From contig DAOTXR010000040.1 of the NCBI GenBank assembly GCA_034435375.1, positions 1 to 27,277 of the forward strand: DNA of 27,277 nucleotides, in the 5' to 3' direction. A program made the position numbers and the translations under genes. The notes under the pieces were generated by a model, which was given only the letters and a program-made list of their open reading frames with translations, searched no databases and had not been told where the DNA came from. The DNA is from DAOTXR01 sp034435375 (GTDB lineage Bacteria; Chloroflexota; Anaerolineae; Aggregatilineales; UBA3940). This document shows, piece after piece, positions 8,132 to 15,990 of the stretch; positions within the stretch are counted from its first letter, which is position 1, and each line of letters begins with the position of its first letter.

Positions 8132-9796
8132 ATGGCCAAGAGTCGCAAACGCATCATTCGCGCCCCCCAGGGCGCGACCCTGACCTGCAAGGGCTGGCTC
8201 CAGGAGGCGGCCTACCGCATGCTCCAGAACAACCTGGACCCCGACGTCGCTGGCGACCCCGACCACCTGATCGTCTATGGGGGACGTGGCAGGGCCGCCC
8301 GCAACTGGGAGGCTTTTGATGCCATCCTTGAGTCGCTCAGGACTCTCGAAGACGACGAAACGCTGCTCGTTCAGTCGGGCAAGCCCGTGGGCATCCTGCG
8401 CACCCACCGCGACGCGCCGCGCGTCATCATCGCCAACTCGAACATCGTCCCGGCCTGGGCCACCCAGGAGAACTTCGACCGCTGGGAGCAGCAGGGCCTG
8501 ATCATGTATGGCCAGATGACGGCTGGTTCGTGGATTTACATCGGCACGCAGGGTATTTTGCAGGGCACCTACGAGACCCTGGCTGCCGCCGCCGAAAAGC
8601 ACTATGGGCCGGGCGCCTCGCTGCGCGGCAAGTTTGTGCTGACCGCCGGCCTGGGCGAGATGGGCGGCGCACAGCCGCTGGCCATCAAGATGAATGAGGG
8701 CGTCGGCCTGGTGGTTGAGGTCGATCCGCACCGCGCCCAGCGCCGCCTCGACACGGCTTACCTGGACATGGTCGTCAACCATCTGGACGAGGCGCTGAAG
8801 CTGGTCGAGGATTATCGGCGGCGCGGCGAGCCGGTGTCCATCGGCCTGATCGGCAACGCGGGCGACGTGTTCCCTGAGCTGGTGCGCCGCAACCTCATTC
8901 CTGACATCGTCACCGATCAGACCTGCGCCCACGACCCCCTGATGTATGTCCCCAACCGGGTCACGTTTGAGGAGGCCCTTGAGCTGCGTCAGCGCGACCC
9001 ACACGCCTACCAGCAGGAGTCGATGCGCACGATGGCCGAGCACTGCGCGGCTATGGTTGAGATGCATCGGCGCGGCGCGGTGGTGTTTGACTACGGCAAC
9101 AATCTGCGCCAGCGGGCCTACGACTACGGCGTGAAGGACGCCTTCGCTTATCCTGGCTTCGTTCCGGCCTACATCCGCCCGCTGTTCTGCGAGGGCAAGG
9201 GGCCGTTTCGCTGGGTGGCCCTCTCCGGCGACCCGGAGGACATCTACGCGACCGACGCCAAGATCATGGAGCTGTTCCCAGAGCACAAGCACCTGGTCCG
9301 GTGGCTGAAGATGGCACAGGATCAGGTGCACTTCCAGGGCCTTCCAGCCCGCATCTGCTGGCTGGGCTACGGGGAGCGTGTCCGCGCTGGGCTGGCCTTC
9401 AACGAGATGGTCGCCAGCGGCGAAGTCAGCGCACCGATTGTGATCGGGCGCGATCACCTGGACGCCGGATCGGTGGCCTCGCCCAATCGTGAGACGGAGG
9501 GCATGAAGGACGGCTCAGACGCCATCGGCGACTGGCCGCTGCTGAACTTCGCTCTGAACGCCGTCAATGGGGCGACCTGGGTGTCGTTCCATCACGGCGG
9601 TGGGGTGGGGATCGGCTACAGCCTGCACGCCGGGCAGGTGATCGTGGCCGACGGCACGCCAGAGGCTGCTGCCCGCCTGGAACGGGTCCTCACTGCCGAC
9701 CCGTGGATGGGCGTCATTCGCCACGTCGATGCTGGTTACGAGGAGGCGATCCAGTTCGCCCGGCAGCATGGCTTGAAGATTCCGATGATGAAGTGA
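8132..9796 (+). CDS. hutU: Urocanate hydratase
   Basis: A 554-residue urocanase, which adds water to urocanate to form imidazolone propionate using tightly bound NAD+. The ATG at 8132 is preceded by GGAGAGG at good spacing; the longer open frame from 7991 lacks family similarity. Landmarks: N-terminal CKGWLQEAAYRMLQNNLDP, VYGGRGRAARNWEAFDAI, LLVQSGKPVGILRTH, MYGQMTAGSWIYIGTQGI, the nucleotide-binding segment AGLGEMGGAQPLA, the active-site Cys region PAYIRPLFCEGKGPFRW, and GRDHLDAGSVASPNRETEG. The nucleotide loop reads GLGEMGG where the common form is GLGGMGG, a substitution worth noting. It lies downstream of hutH and 58 nt before the second MttB-like gene. The next canonical enzymes, imidazolonepropionase and the formiminoglutamate steps, are not in the window. 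Confidence 0.95.
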   Translation: MAKSRKRIIRAPQGATLTCKGWLQEAAYRMLQNNLDPDVAGDPDHLIVYGGRGRAARNWEAFDAILESLRTLEDDETLLVQSGKPVGILRTHRDAPRVIIANSNIVPAWATQENFDRWEQQGLIMYGQMTAGSWIYIGTQGILQGTYETLAAAAEKHYGPGASLRGKFVLTAGLGEMGGAQPLAIKMNEGVGLVVEVDPHRAQRRLDTAYLDMVVNHLDEALKLVEDYRRRGEPVSIGLIGNAGDVFPELVRRNLIPDIVTDQTCAHDPLMYVPNRVTFEEALELRQRDPHAYQQESMRTMAEHCAAMVEMHRRGAVVFDYGNNLRQRAYDYGVKDAFAYPGFVPAYIRPLFCEGKGPFRWVALSGDPEDIYATDAKIMELFPEHKHLVRWLKMAQDQVHFQGLPARICWLGYGERVRAGLAFNEMVASGEVSAPIVIGRDHLDAGSVASPNRETEGMKDGSDAIGDWPLLNFALNAVNGATWVSFHHGGGVGIGYSLHAGQVIVADGTPEAAARLERVLTADPWMGVIRHVDAGYEEAIQFARQHGLKIPMMK

Positions 9797-9854
9797 GGCT
9801 CATACCGGCGTCTGCAATTTCACCTCATCCCAACATAGAGAAGGCCATGGTCTT

Positions 9855-11297
9855 ATGGTGACGATGAATTACACTTCCTACAACGCTCCGATCTTCCGCA
9901 AGCTGTCTGACGACCAGCTTGAGCGCATCCACATGGCCAGCCTTGAGATCCTTGAGCGGACCGGGGCGCGGCTGTATCTGCAAGAGGCCATCGATCTGTT
10001 CAAGAAGGCTGGGGCGCGACTGGACGAGGGCAACCGCGTCCGCATCCCGTCGCATCTAGTCGATTGGGCGCTGCGCACTGCCCCCAAGCGCATCACGCTG
10101 TGCGACCGCAACGGCAGGCGCGTCATGCCCCTTGAGGGTTACCATGTCTATTATGGTCCCGGCTCGGATTGCCCCAACGTCATCGACCTGGACAGCGGCC
10201 AACGTCGCCCGGCCACACTTCGGGACGTGATCGATGGCGTCCGGCTGTGCGATGCGCTGCCCAACATCGACTTTATCATGTCGTTTTGCCTAGCCAGCGA
10301 CGTCGATCAGCGCCTGCTTGACCGCTACCAGATGCGCGAGATCCTGGCCAACAGCACCAAGCCTAGCATGTTTGTCACCACCGGTTTCGATGGCGTAGTG
10401 GATGCCGTGGAGATGGCCCGCGTGGTGGCCGGAGGCGATCAGGCGCTGCGCCGCAGCCCGATCACCTCGTGCTACGTGAACGTCACCGGGCCGCTGCGCC
10501 ACAATGAGGAATCGTTGCAAAAGCTGCTGTACTGCTCGGAGGTCGAGTTGCCCTTCAGCTACCTGCCGGTGGTGCTGCGCGGCTTCAATGGACCGGTCAC
10601 GCTGGCGGGAGCGCTGGCGCTGGCCAACGCCGGCGAGATGGTTGGCGTGGTGCTCTCTCAACTCAAGAGGGAAGGCGCTCCCATCATCATCAGCGGAGGC
10701 ACCAACGACATGGAGGACATGCGGACGCTGGTGGGGGCCTACGCTGCGCCGGAGAACCGCGTCGCCTTCATGGAGATGGCGCACTTCCACGGCCTGCCGA
10801 TGTTTGGGCTAGGCGGGGCCAGCGATTCCAAGCTGCCTGATGAGCAGGCCGCTGCCGAGGCTGCGCTGACGCTGCTGACTGAGACGCTGGCCGGGGCGCA
10901 CTTCATCCACGATGTAGGGTACTTGGAGTCGGGCATGTGCGCCTCGTTTGAGCAGATGGTCATCTGCGACGAGCTGATCGGCTGGATCAAGCGTTTTGTG
11001 CAGGGGATGGAGATCAACGACGAGACATTGGCCCTTGACCTGATCGACAAGGTCGGCCCGGACGGCGACTACATCGCCGAGAAGCACACCCGCAATCACT
11101 TCCGCGAGGACTTCTACCCTGAGCTGCTCGACCGCCACAATTATGATGGTTGGAAGACGGCAGGCGGCACGACGCTCCGTCAGAGGGCGGTTGAGAAGGC
11201 CCGTCGGATTGTGGCCGAGCACCAGCCTGAACCGCTTCCACCGGACGTGCTGGCGGAGCTGGATGCCATCATCGCACGGGCTGCGTCGCGGGCGTAG
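9855..11297 (+). CDS. MttB-family (trimethylamine methyltransferase-like) corrinoid methyltransferase, copy 2
   Basis: A 480-residue paralogue of the protein at 232-1698, collinear along its length. Matching landmarks are the N-terminal RKLSDDQLERIHMASLEILERTGARLY, VYYGPGSDCPNVIDLDSGQRRPAT, HDVGYLESGM near residue 350, DETLALDLIDKVGPDGDY, and a C-terminal HQPEPLPPDVLAELDAII. No in-frame amber codon is present, placing it with non-pyrrolysine MttB homologues. The ATG at 9855 has a GAGAAGG element 5' of it at somewhat long spacing; an ATG at 9864 is possible. It ends the hutH-hutU run, with 58 nt after hutU, so co-transcription is likely. A role in demethylating a histidine-derived betaine, or the trimethylamine released from one, is an inference; a partner corrinoid protein is missing here. 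Confidence 0.87.
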   Translation: MVTMNYTSYNAPIFRKLSDDQLERIHMASLEILERTGARLYLQEAIDLFKKAGARLDEGNRVRIPSHLVDWALRTAPKRITLCDRNGRRVMPLEGYHVYYGPGSDCPNVIDLDSGQRRPATLRDVIDGVRLCDALPNIDFIMSFCLASDVDQRLLDRYQMREILANSTKPSMFVTTGFDGVVDAVEMARVVAGGDQALRRSPITSCYVNVTGPLRHNEESLQKLLYCSEVELPFSYLPVVLRGFNGPVTLAGALALANAGEMVGVVLSQLKREGAPIIISGGTNDMEDMRTLVGAYAAPENRVAFMEMAHFHGLPMFGLGGASDSKLPDEQAAAEAALTLLTETLAGAHFIHDVGYLESGMCASFEQMVICDELIGWIKRFVQGMEINDETLALDLIDKVGPDGDYIAEKHTRNHFREDFYPELLDRHNYDGWKTAGGTTLRQRAVEKARRIVAEHQPEPLPPDVLAELDAIIARAASRA

Positions 11298-11441
11298 GGG
11301 GTAGGGGGCCGGGGGCGTTCGGGCCGGAGGCTGAAGCCTCCGGCTACAGGATCATGGGCACGCTAAAGCGTGCCTCTGGGCGTGGGGCGGCTTTAGCCGC
11401 CTGGCTTCTGGCGATGCTGCCTTGGCTGCCGCCGGGGGCGT
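11298..11441. repeat. Triple mini-hairpin cluster between convergent genes
   Basis: Three hairpins with 4-nt loops follow each other: GCCGGAGGC/GCCTCCGGC (11323-11331, 11336-11344), GGCACGC/GCGTGCC (11357-11363, 11368-11374) and GGCGGC/GCCGCC (11386-11391, 11396-11401). Loops are TGAA, TAAA and TTTA. The cluster separates the plus-strand MttB-like gene from the minus-strand lacZ, so it could act as a bidirectional terminator, though T-tracts are absent. The regular design resembles dispersed intergenic repeats. Confidence 0.6.
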
Positions 11442-14400
11442 TCAGCCTGCGGTGGGCAGGTCGATCCGATCCCGGCTCAGCTTCCGCACATCCTCCCCGC
11501 CAGCCAGCGCCCGCAGCCGTGTGGTGAACGTGTAGATGCCGGGCTGCACCAGATATTGCGGCAGCGTGCCTGGCCCACAGCTCGCTCCGCCCAGCCCGCA
11601 CTGCCTCACATCCAGGGTTAGGATGACCTCGTCGCGCCGTGCCAGGTCGCAGGTGTGGAAGGCCGCGTACAGGTCGTCGGCGGTGAAATGGCTGACGCTG
11701 GCCTCCAGCGGCGGCTCGCCGACGACGAGCAGGCCGATCCCAGCCTCGTTGGTCAGCGTCAGCCAGCGCACGCCTGTCTTGTTGCCGTTCTCCTGCGGCA
11801 TAATGTAGGGCACGTATTGTTCATCCACCGTGCCGTGATATAGCCCCACTGCCGCGCCCGCGCAGCGGTCGATGTAGTTTTCGTGCGGGCCGCGCCCGAA
11901 CCAGGTGAAGTGTTCAAACCCACCGGGGAGCTGCATCGTGGCGCCGATGCGCGGCAGCGGCGGCAGGCCCTGTTCGGCCTCGACCATGTGCTCGATCAGC
12001 ACGTCGCCGCTGCCGCAAATGGTGGTAACGTGCCGGTACCGGAATCCTGCCGCGCTGTCCTCGGCTCTGGCCGTGCTTGTCACAGCGAAACGCACCGCCG
12101 CCGGGCCGAGTCGCTGCATCTCCACCGACTCGGTGCGCCGCACCAGTCGATCCAGCCCGGCCCTCAACCAGTCGCCGAGCAGTTTGCCCGGCTGGCCCGG
12201 ATTGGCCTTGAAGCCGTCGTTGTCGGTAGCCGCCCGCCACACGTTCAACGCCGGGCCGCTGGCGATCACCCTTATCTCGTGGCCATCGCGCTGCACCCAG
12301 AGGGCCGCGATCTGCCCGGCAGCGGTGTCAAACGTCAGCCGGAAGCCCACGCCCGTCACCGTCACCTGGTCCGCCGTCTCGTTGACCTCCAGCGGGGGCA
12401 TCTCCTCGATCCGCACTGCCGCTGGCGCAGGCGCTCCGATCGGCAGGGCAAACTGCTCCCAGGCCACCTCGTGACCGGCTTCGGCCCAGGCAGTGGCCCG
12501 CGACAGTGCAAAGCGCACCGTCAGAAAGCACTCCGCTCCTGGCGGCAGGTCCAGGGGGGCATAGGGTACCGTCACCTCGCGGCTGGATCGCGGCGGCACG
12601 TCCGGCAGATCGAGCCTGCCCTGCTGGACCACCTCGCCGTCAACAGCCAGCTCCCAGGTGGCTGCCAGATCGCTCAGATCGGTGAAGTAGCGCCTGTTGA
12701 CGATTGCGATCCGCCCGGCGGCCAGGTCCAGGGCCTCCACCGCGACCGGCTGGAAGACCTTTTTGCACTCATACATGGCCGGGTGCGGCGTCCGATCGGG
12801 CCAGATCAGCCCGTTGATGCAGAAGTCGTGATCGTTCACTGTGTCGCCGAAGTCGCCGCCGTAGCCCCAGTAAGGCTGCCCCTTCCCATCGACCTTGACG
12901 ATGCCCTGGTCCACCCAATCCCAGATGAAGCCCCCTTGTAAGCCAGGCTGGCTCTCGATGGCCTCCCAGTACTCCTTCAGGTTGCCGGTGCTGTTGCCCA
13001 TCGAGTGGGCGTATTCACACATGATCAGCGGGCGCGTCGCCTGGGGGTCCTTGGCGTAGCGCACGATCCGGCTGATTTCAGGGTACATGGGGCACACGAT
13101 GTCGCTGGCCAGATGGCCCTTGTGCCAATGAGAGGCAATCGCGCCCTCGTAGTGCACCGGACGAGTGGGATCGTAGCCGCGCACCCAGCCAGCCATGGCG
13201 TCGTGCACCGGGCCATAACCGCTCTCATTGCCCAGCGACCACAGGATGATGCATGGATGGTTCTTGTCGCGCTCGACCATGCGGGTGAAGCGTTCCATCA
13301 AGGCGTTGAACCACTCCGGTTCGTGGGGGAGACGGTTGTAGAAGGCATGGCACTCGATGTTGGCCTCGTCGATCACGTACAGGCCATACTCGTCGCACAG
13401 GTCATACCAGCGTGGGTCGTTGGGATAGTGGCTGGTGCGCACTGCGTTGAAGTTGAATCGCTTCAGCAGGTGGATGTCGGCCAGCATCGACTCGACCGTG
13501 ACGGCCTTGCCGCGCCGGTCGTCGTGCTCGTGGCGGTTGACCCCATAGATCAGCACCGGCTGTCCATTGACCAGCAGTTGCCGGTCCCGAACCTCGATCT
13601 TGCGGAACCCCACCCGGCATCGCTGGGCTTCGATGCTCCGGCCTGCCGGGTCTTTGAGCGTCACGACGAGCGTGTACAAGACGGGTGTCTCGGCGGTCCA
13701 CTGGCGCGGGTTGTTGACCTTCTGCGTGAAGTTCACCTGGGTGGCCTCCATGTCGAACACGCGCACTGTCTGCGCGAGCGGCTTGGCAAACACAGGCCGG
13801 CCCTCAGGGTCAACCAACATCGCTTCCACCAGGTAGCCCTCAGGGCTGGCCTGATCGTAGCCGCGCACCCGCGCCCGCACCTTGAGCGTTGCGTCGCGGT
13901 ACTCGGCGTCCAGCTCGGCGCGGGCGAACACATCCCACACGTGGACCTTCGGTGCGGCCACCAGGGACACATCGCGGTAGATGCCTGCCATCCACCAGTG
14001 GTCCTGATCCTCCAGGTAGCTGCCGTCTGACCAGCGGATCACCATCACGGCCAGCGTGTTCTCACCGCTGTGAAGGTAAGGCGTGAGGTCGAATTCAGCG
14101 GGCAGGCGCGAGTCTTGGCTGTAGCCGACCCGCACGCCGTTGAGCCACACGTAAAAGGCCGACTCGACGCCGTCGAAGCACACCGACACCTGCCGATCTT
14201 GCCATTCTGGAGGGAGGGTGAATGTCCGGCGGTACAGGCCCGTGGGGTTGTCCTTCGGGACGGCGGGGGGCTGATGGGTGAAGGGCATCTTGACGTTGGT
14301 GTAGATTGGTTTGTCGTAGCCCTGCATCGTCCAGTTGCCCGGCACCTCGATCTCATCCCAACCGGAGGCATCGAAACCGGGCTGCGCGAAGCCTTCCGGC

Positions 14401-14600
14401 GCAGCGAGTGGGCTGGCGAGATAGAGGAATCGCCACGGCCCATTGAGCCGCCGGACATAGGGCGAGCCGTGGGGGGAAGCGGCCAGCGCCGCCGCCTCGT
14501 CCGGGTAGGGGATCAGGGTGGCATGAGCAGGCATCCGGTTGATGGCGGTGACGTGCGGGTTTTCCCAGTCGTGGGGGGTGGGTTGGGTTGGATTCTGCAT
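11442..14600 (-). CDS. lacZ: Beta-galactosidase, glycoside hydrolase family 2
   Basis: A 1052-residue GH2 enzyme, close to the about 1020 residues of E. coli LacZ, hydrolysing terminal beta-galactosides. Domains in order: N-terminal sugar-binding domain (VPGNWTMQGYDKPIYTNV, residues about 86-103; GLYRRTFTLP), immunoglobulin-like domain, TIM barrel with the acid/base Glu in WSLGNESGYG (E459) and nucleophile Glu in IMCEYAHSMGNS (E529), then the C-terminal small-chain-type beta-sandwich with GAEC, FTWFGRGPHENYIDR and QENGNKTGVRW. No signal peptide is visible, so it is probably cytoplasmic. It reads convergently to the MttB-like gene and divergently from the aminotransferase gene, sharing a symmetric promoter region (14661-14768). 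The true substrate could be another beta-galactoside. Confidence 0.95.
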   Translation of the reverse strand: MQNPTQPTPHDWENPHVTAINRMPAHATLIPYPDEAAALAASPHGSPYVRRLNGPWRFLYLASPLAAPEGFAQPGFDASGWDEIEVPGNWTMQGYDKPIYTNVKMPFTHQPPAVPKDNPTGLYRRTFTLPPEWQDRQVSVCFDGVESAFYVWLNGVRVGYSQDSRLPAEFDLTPYLHSGENTLAVMVIRWSDGSYLEDQDHWWMAGIYRDVSLVAAPKVHVWDVFARAELDAEYRDATLKVRARVRGYDQASPEGYLVEAMLVDPEGRPVFAKPLAQTVRVFDMEATQVNFTQKVNNPRQWTAETPVLYTLVVTLKDPAGRSIEAQRCRVGFRKIEVRDRQLLVNGQPVLIYGVNRHEHDDRRGKAVTVESMLADIHLLKRFNFNAVRTSHYPNDPRWYDLCDEYGLYVIDEANIECHAFYNRLPHEPEWFNALMERFTRMVERDKNHPCIILWSLGNESGYGPVHDAMAGWVRGYDPTRPVHYEGAIASHWHKGHLASDIVCPMYPEISRIVRYAKDPQATRPLIMCEYAHSMGNSTGNLKEYWEAIESQPGLQGGFIWDWVDQGIVKVDGKGQPYWGYGGDFGDTVNDHDFCINGLIWPDRTPHPAMYECKKVFQPVAVEALDLAAGRIAIVNRRYFTDLSDLAATWELAVDGEVVQQGRLDLPDVPPRSSREVTVPYAPLDLPPGAECFLTVRFALSRATAWAEAGHEVAWEQFALPIGAPAPAAVRIEEMPPLEVNETADQVTVTGVGFRLTFDTAAGQIAALWVQRDGHEIRVIASGPALNVWRAATDNDGFKANPGQPGKLLGDWLRAGLDRLVRRTESVEMQRLGPAAVRFAVTSTARAEDSAAGFRYRHVTTICGSGDVLIEHMVEAEQGLPPLPRIGATMQLPGGFEHFTWFGRGPHENYIDRCAGAAVGLYHGTVDEQYVPYIMPQENGNKTGVRWLTLTNEAGIGLLVVGEPPLEASVSHFTADDLYAAFHTCDLARRDEVILTLDVRQCGLGGASCGPGTLPQYLVQPGIYTFTTRLRALAGGEDVRKLSRDRIDLPTAG

Positions 14601-14660
14601 GGATCGGTCTGTCCTTGCGCTCAGCGTTGTAGGGGCAGGATCGTCACTAGTACCTGTGGC

Positions 14661-14768
14661 CGTATTGTACCCTGGCCGTGCGCTGGATCATAGCCCAACA
14701 CAGCGCTTCCGTACTAGCGAGAGCGCTGAATCGCCCCGTTGATGTAGGCGCAACGGTGGTACAATACG
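14661..14768. promoter_or_regulatory. Nested symmetric divergent promoter region lacZ / wecE
   Basis: Outer arms CGTATTGTACC (14661-14671) and GGTACAATACG (14758-14768) are perfect inverted repeats, each containing a -10-like TACAAT that points away from the centre. Inner arms CAGCGCT (14701-14707) and AGCGCTG (14722-14728) are also perfect, and both pairs share the centre 14714.5. A plus-strand -35-like TTGATG (14739-14744) lies 15 nt before TACAAT (14760-14765). The layout suggests mirror-image promoters with a shared operator; the regulator is unknown. Confidence 0.55.
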
Positions 14769-14818
14769 CGGTGGGGGACTCGCTGCCCCACTTTCTCTGG
14801 CGAGGAGATCGCAACCCT

Positions 14819-15955
14819 ATGCCCGTTCCGTTCAACCGACCCTCTATCGTAGGCCGCGAGTTCGAGTACATGCAGGCGGCAGTCGATAATGCTCGTCTGG
14901 CTGGCGATGGCCCCTTTACCCACAAGTGCCATGCGCTGCTTGAGGGCGTGCTGGGCGTGCACAAAGCCCTGCTGACCACCTCGTGCACTGCTGCACTGGA
15001 GATGTCTGCCCTGCTGCTGGACCTGCGACCAGGGGATGAGGTGATTGTGCCCTCATTTACCTTCGTCTCGTCGGTCAACGCCTTTGTGATCCACGGCGCA
15101 TCCCCCGTCTTCGTCGATGTGCGTCCCGACACGCTCAACATCGACGAGAGTCTGATCGAACAGGCCGTCACGCCCCATACCAGGGCCATCGTCGTGGTGC
15201 ACTACGCGGGGGTTGGCTGCGCCATGGAGTCGATCATGGCCGTGGCCGCCCGACACGGTGTGGCCGTGATCGAGGACAACGCGCACGGGCTGTTCGCCAG
15301 GTACCAGGGCCGCCACCTGGGGACCTTCGGCTGTATGGCTGCGCTCAGCTTCCACGATACGAAGAACTTCACCTGCGGCGAGGGCGGCGCGCTGCTGATC
15401 AACGATCCTGCCCTGGTCGATCGGGCCGAGATCATCCGCGAGAAGGGCACCAACCGCAGCCACTTCTTCCGGGGCCAGGTCGATAAATACACGTGGGTGG
15501 ATGTTGGCGCGAGCTACCTGCCCTCTGACATGCTGGCAGCTTTCCTGCTGGCGCAGTTGGAGCAGCGCGAGTTCATTCAGAGCCGGCGGCGGGCCATCTG
15601 GGATCGCTACGCGCGTGACCTGGCCGAGTGGGCCGAGGCCCACGACGTCGCCCTGCCGACCGTGCCGGAGGGCTGTGAGCAGTCGTACCATCTGTTTTAC
15701 CTGCTGATGCCCTCGCTGGAGCGCCGACAGGCGTTCATGGCGCACCTGAAGGCGCGCGGCATCTCGGCGGTCTTCCATTACCAGCCGCTGCACCTCTCGC
15801 CGATGGGACTGCGCTATGGCGGCAGGCCCGGCGCTTGCCCCGTCACCGAAGACATTGCTGACCGGCTGGTGCGTCTGCCGTTCTACCACGGCCTGAGCGA
15901 GCAGGACCAGACCGAGGTGATCGAGGCAGTGCGCGCCTACGATGGAGGAGAGTGA
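14819..15955 (+). CDS. wecE: dTDP-4-amino-4,6-dideoxygalactose transaminase (WecE/RffA type)
   Basis: A 378-residue DegT/DnrJ/EryC1/StrS-family PLP aminotransferase. By family knowledge it converts a dTDP-4-keto-6-deoxyhexose to dTDP-4-amino-4,6-dideoxygalactose (dTDP-fucosamine) with glutamate as amino donor. The resemblance to enterobacterial WecE is strong along the length: VPFNRPSIVG at the N-terminus, GDGPFTHKCHALLE, LLTTSCTAALEM, GDEVIVPSFTFVS, the PLP-lysine segment SFHDTKNFTCGEGGALL, and IIREKGTNRSHFFRGQVDKY. The ATG at 14819 is chosen over the open frame start at 14678 because similarity begins there and GAGGAG lies 11 nt upstream. No other nucleotide-sugar or glycan-assembly genes are adjacent, so its pathway partners are elsewhere. 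It diverges from lacZ. Confidence 0.93.
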   Translation: MPVPFNRPSIVGREFEYMQAAVDNARLAGDGPFTHKCHALLEGVLGVHKALLTTSCTAALEMSALLLDLRPGDEVIVPSFTFVSSVNAFVIHGASPVFVDVRPDTLNIDESLIEQAVTPHTRAIVVVHYAGVGCAMESIMAVAARHGVAVIEDNAHGLFARYQGRHLGTFGCMAALSFHDTKNFTCGEGGALLINDPALVDRAEIIREKGTNRSHFFRGQVDKYTWVDVGASYLPSDMLAAFLLAQLEQREFIQSRRRAIWDRYARDLAEWAEAHDVALPTVPEGCEQSYHLFYLLMPSLERRQAFMAHLKARGISAVFHYQPLHLSPMGLRYGGRPGACPVTEDIADRLVRLPFYHGLSEQDQTEVIEAVRAYDGGE

Positions 15956-15990
15956 CGGCGCTTTTCCCCTGAGGACGCCCTGCTGTGGAC

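Noticed and set aside
8060..9457. 465-residue minus-strand frame opposite hutU
   Set aside because: Antisense shadow; hutU is unmistakable on the plus strand.
11883..14030. Long plus-strand frames (352 and 341 residues) opposite lacZ
   Set aside because: Antisense shadows of the GH2 gene with no recognisable motifs.
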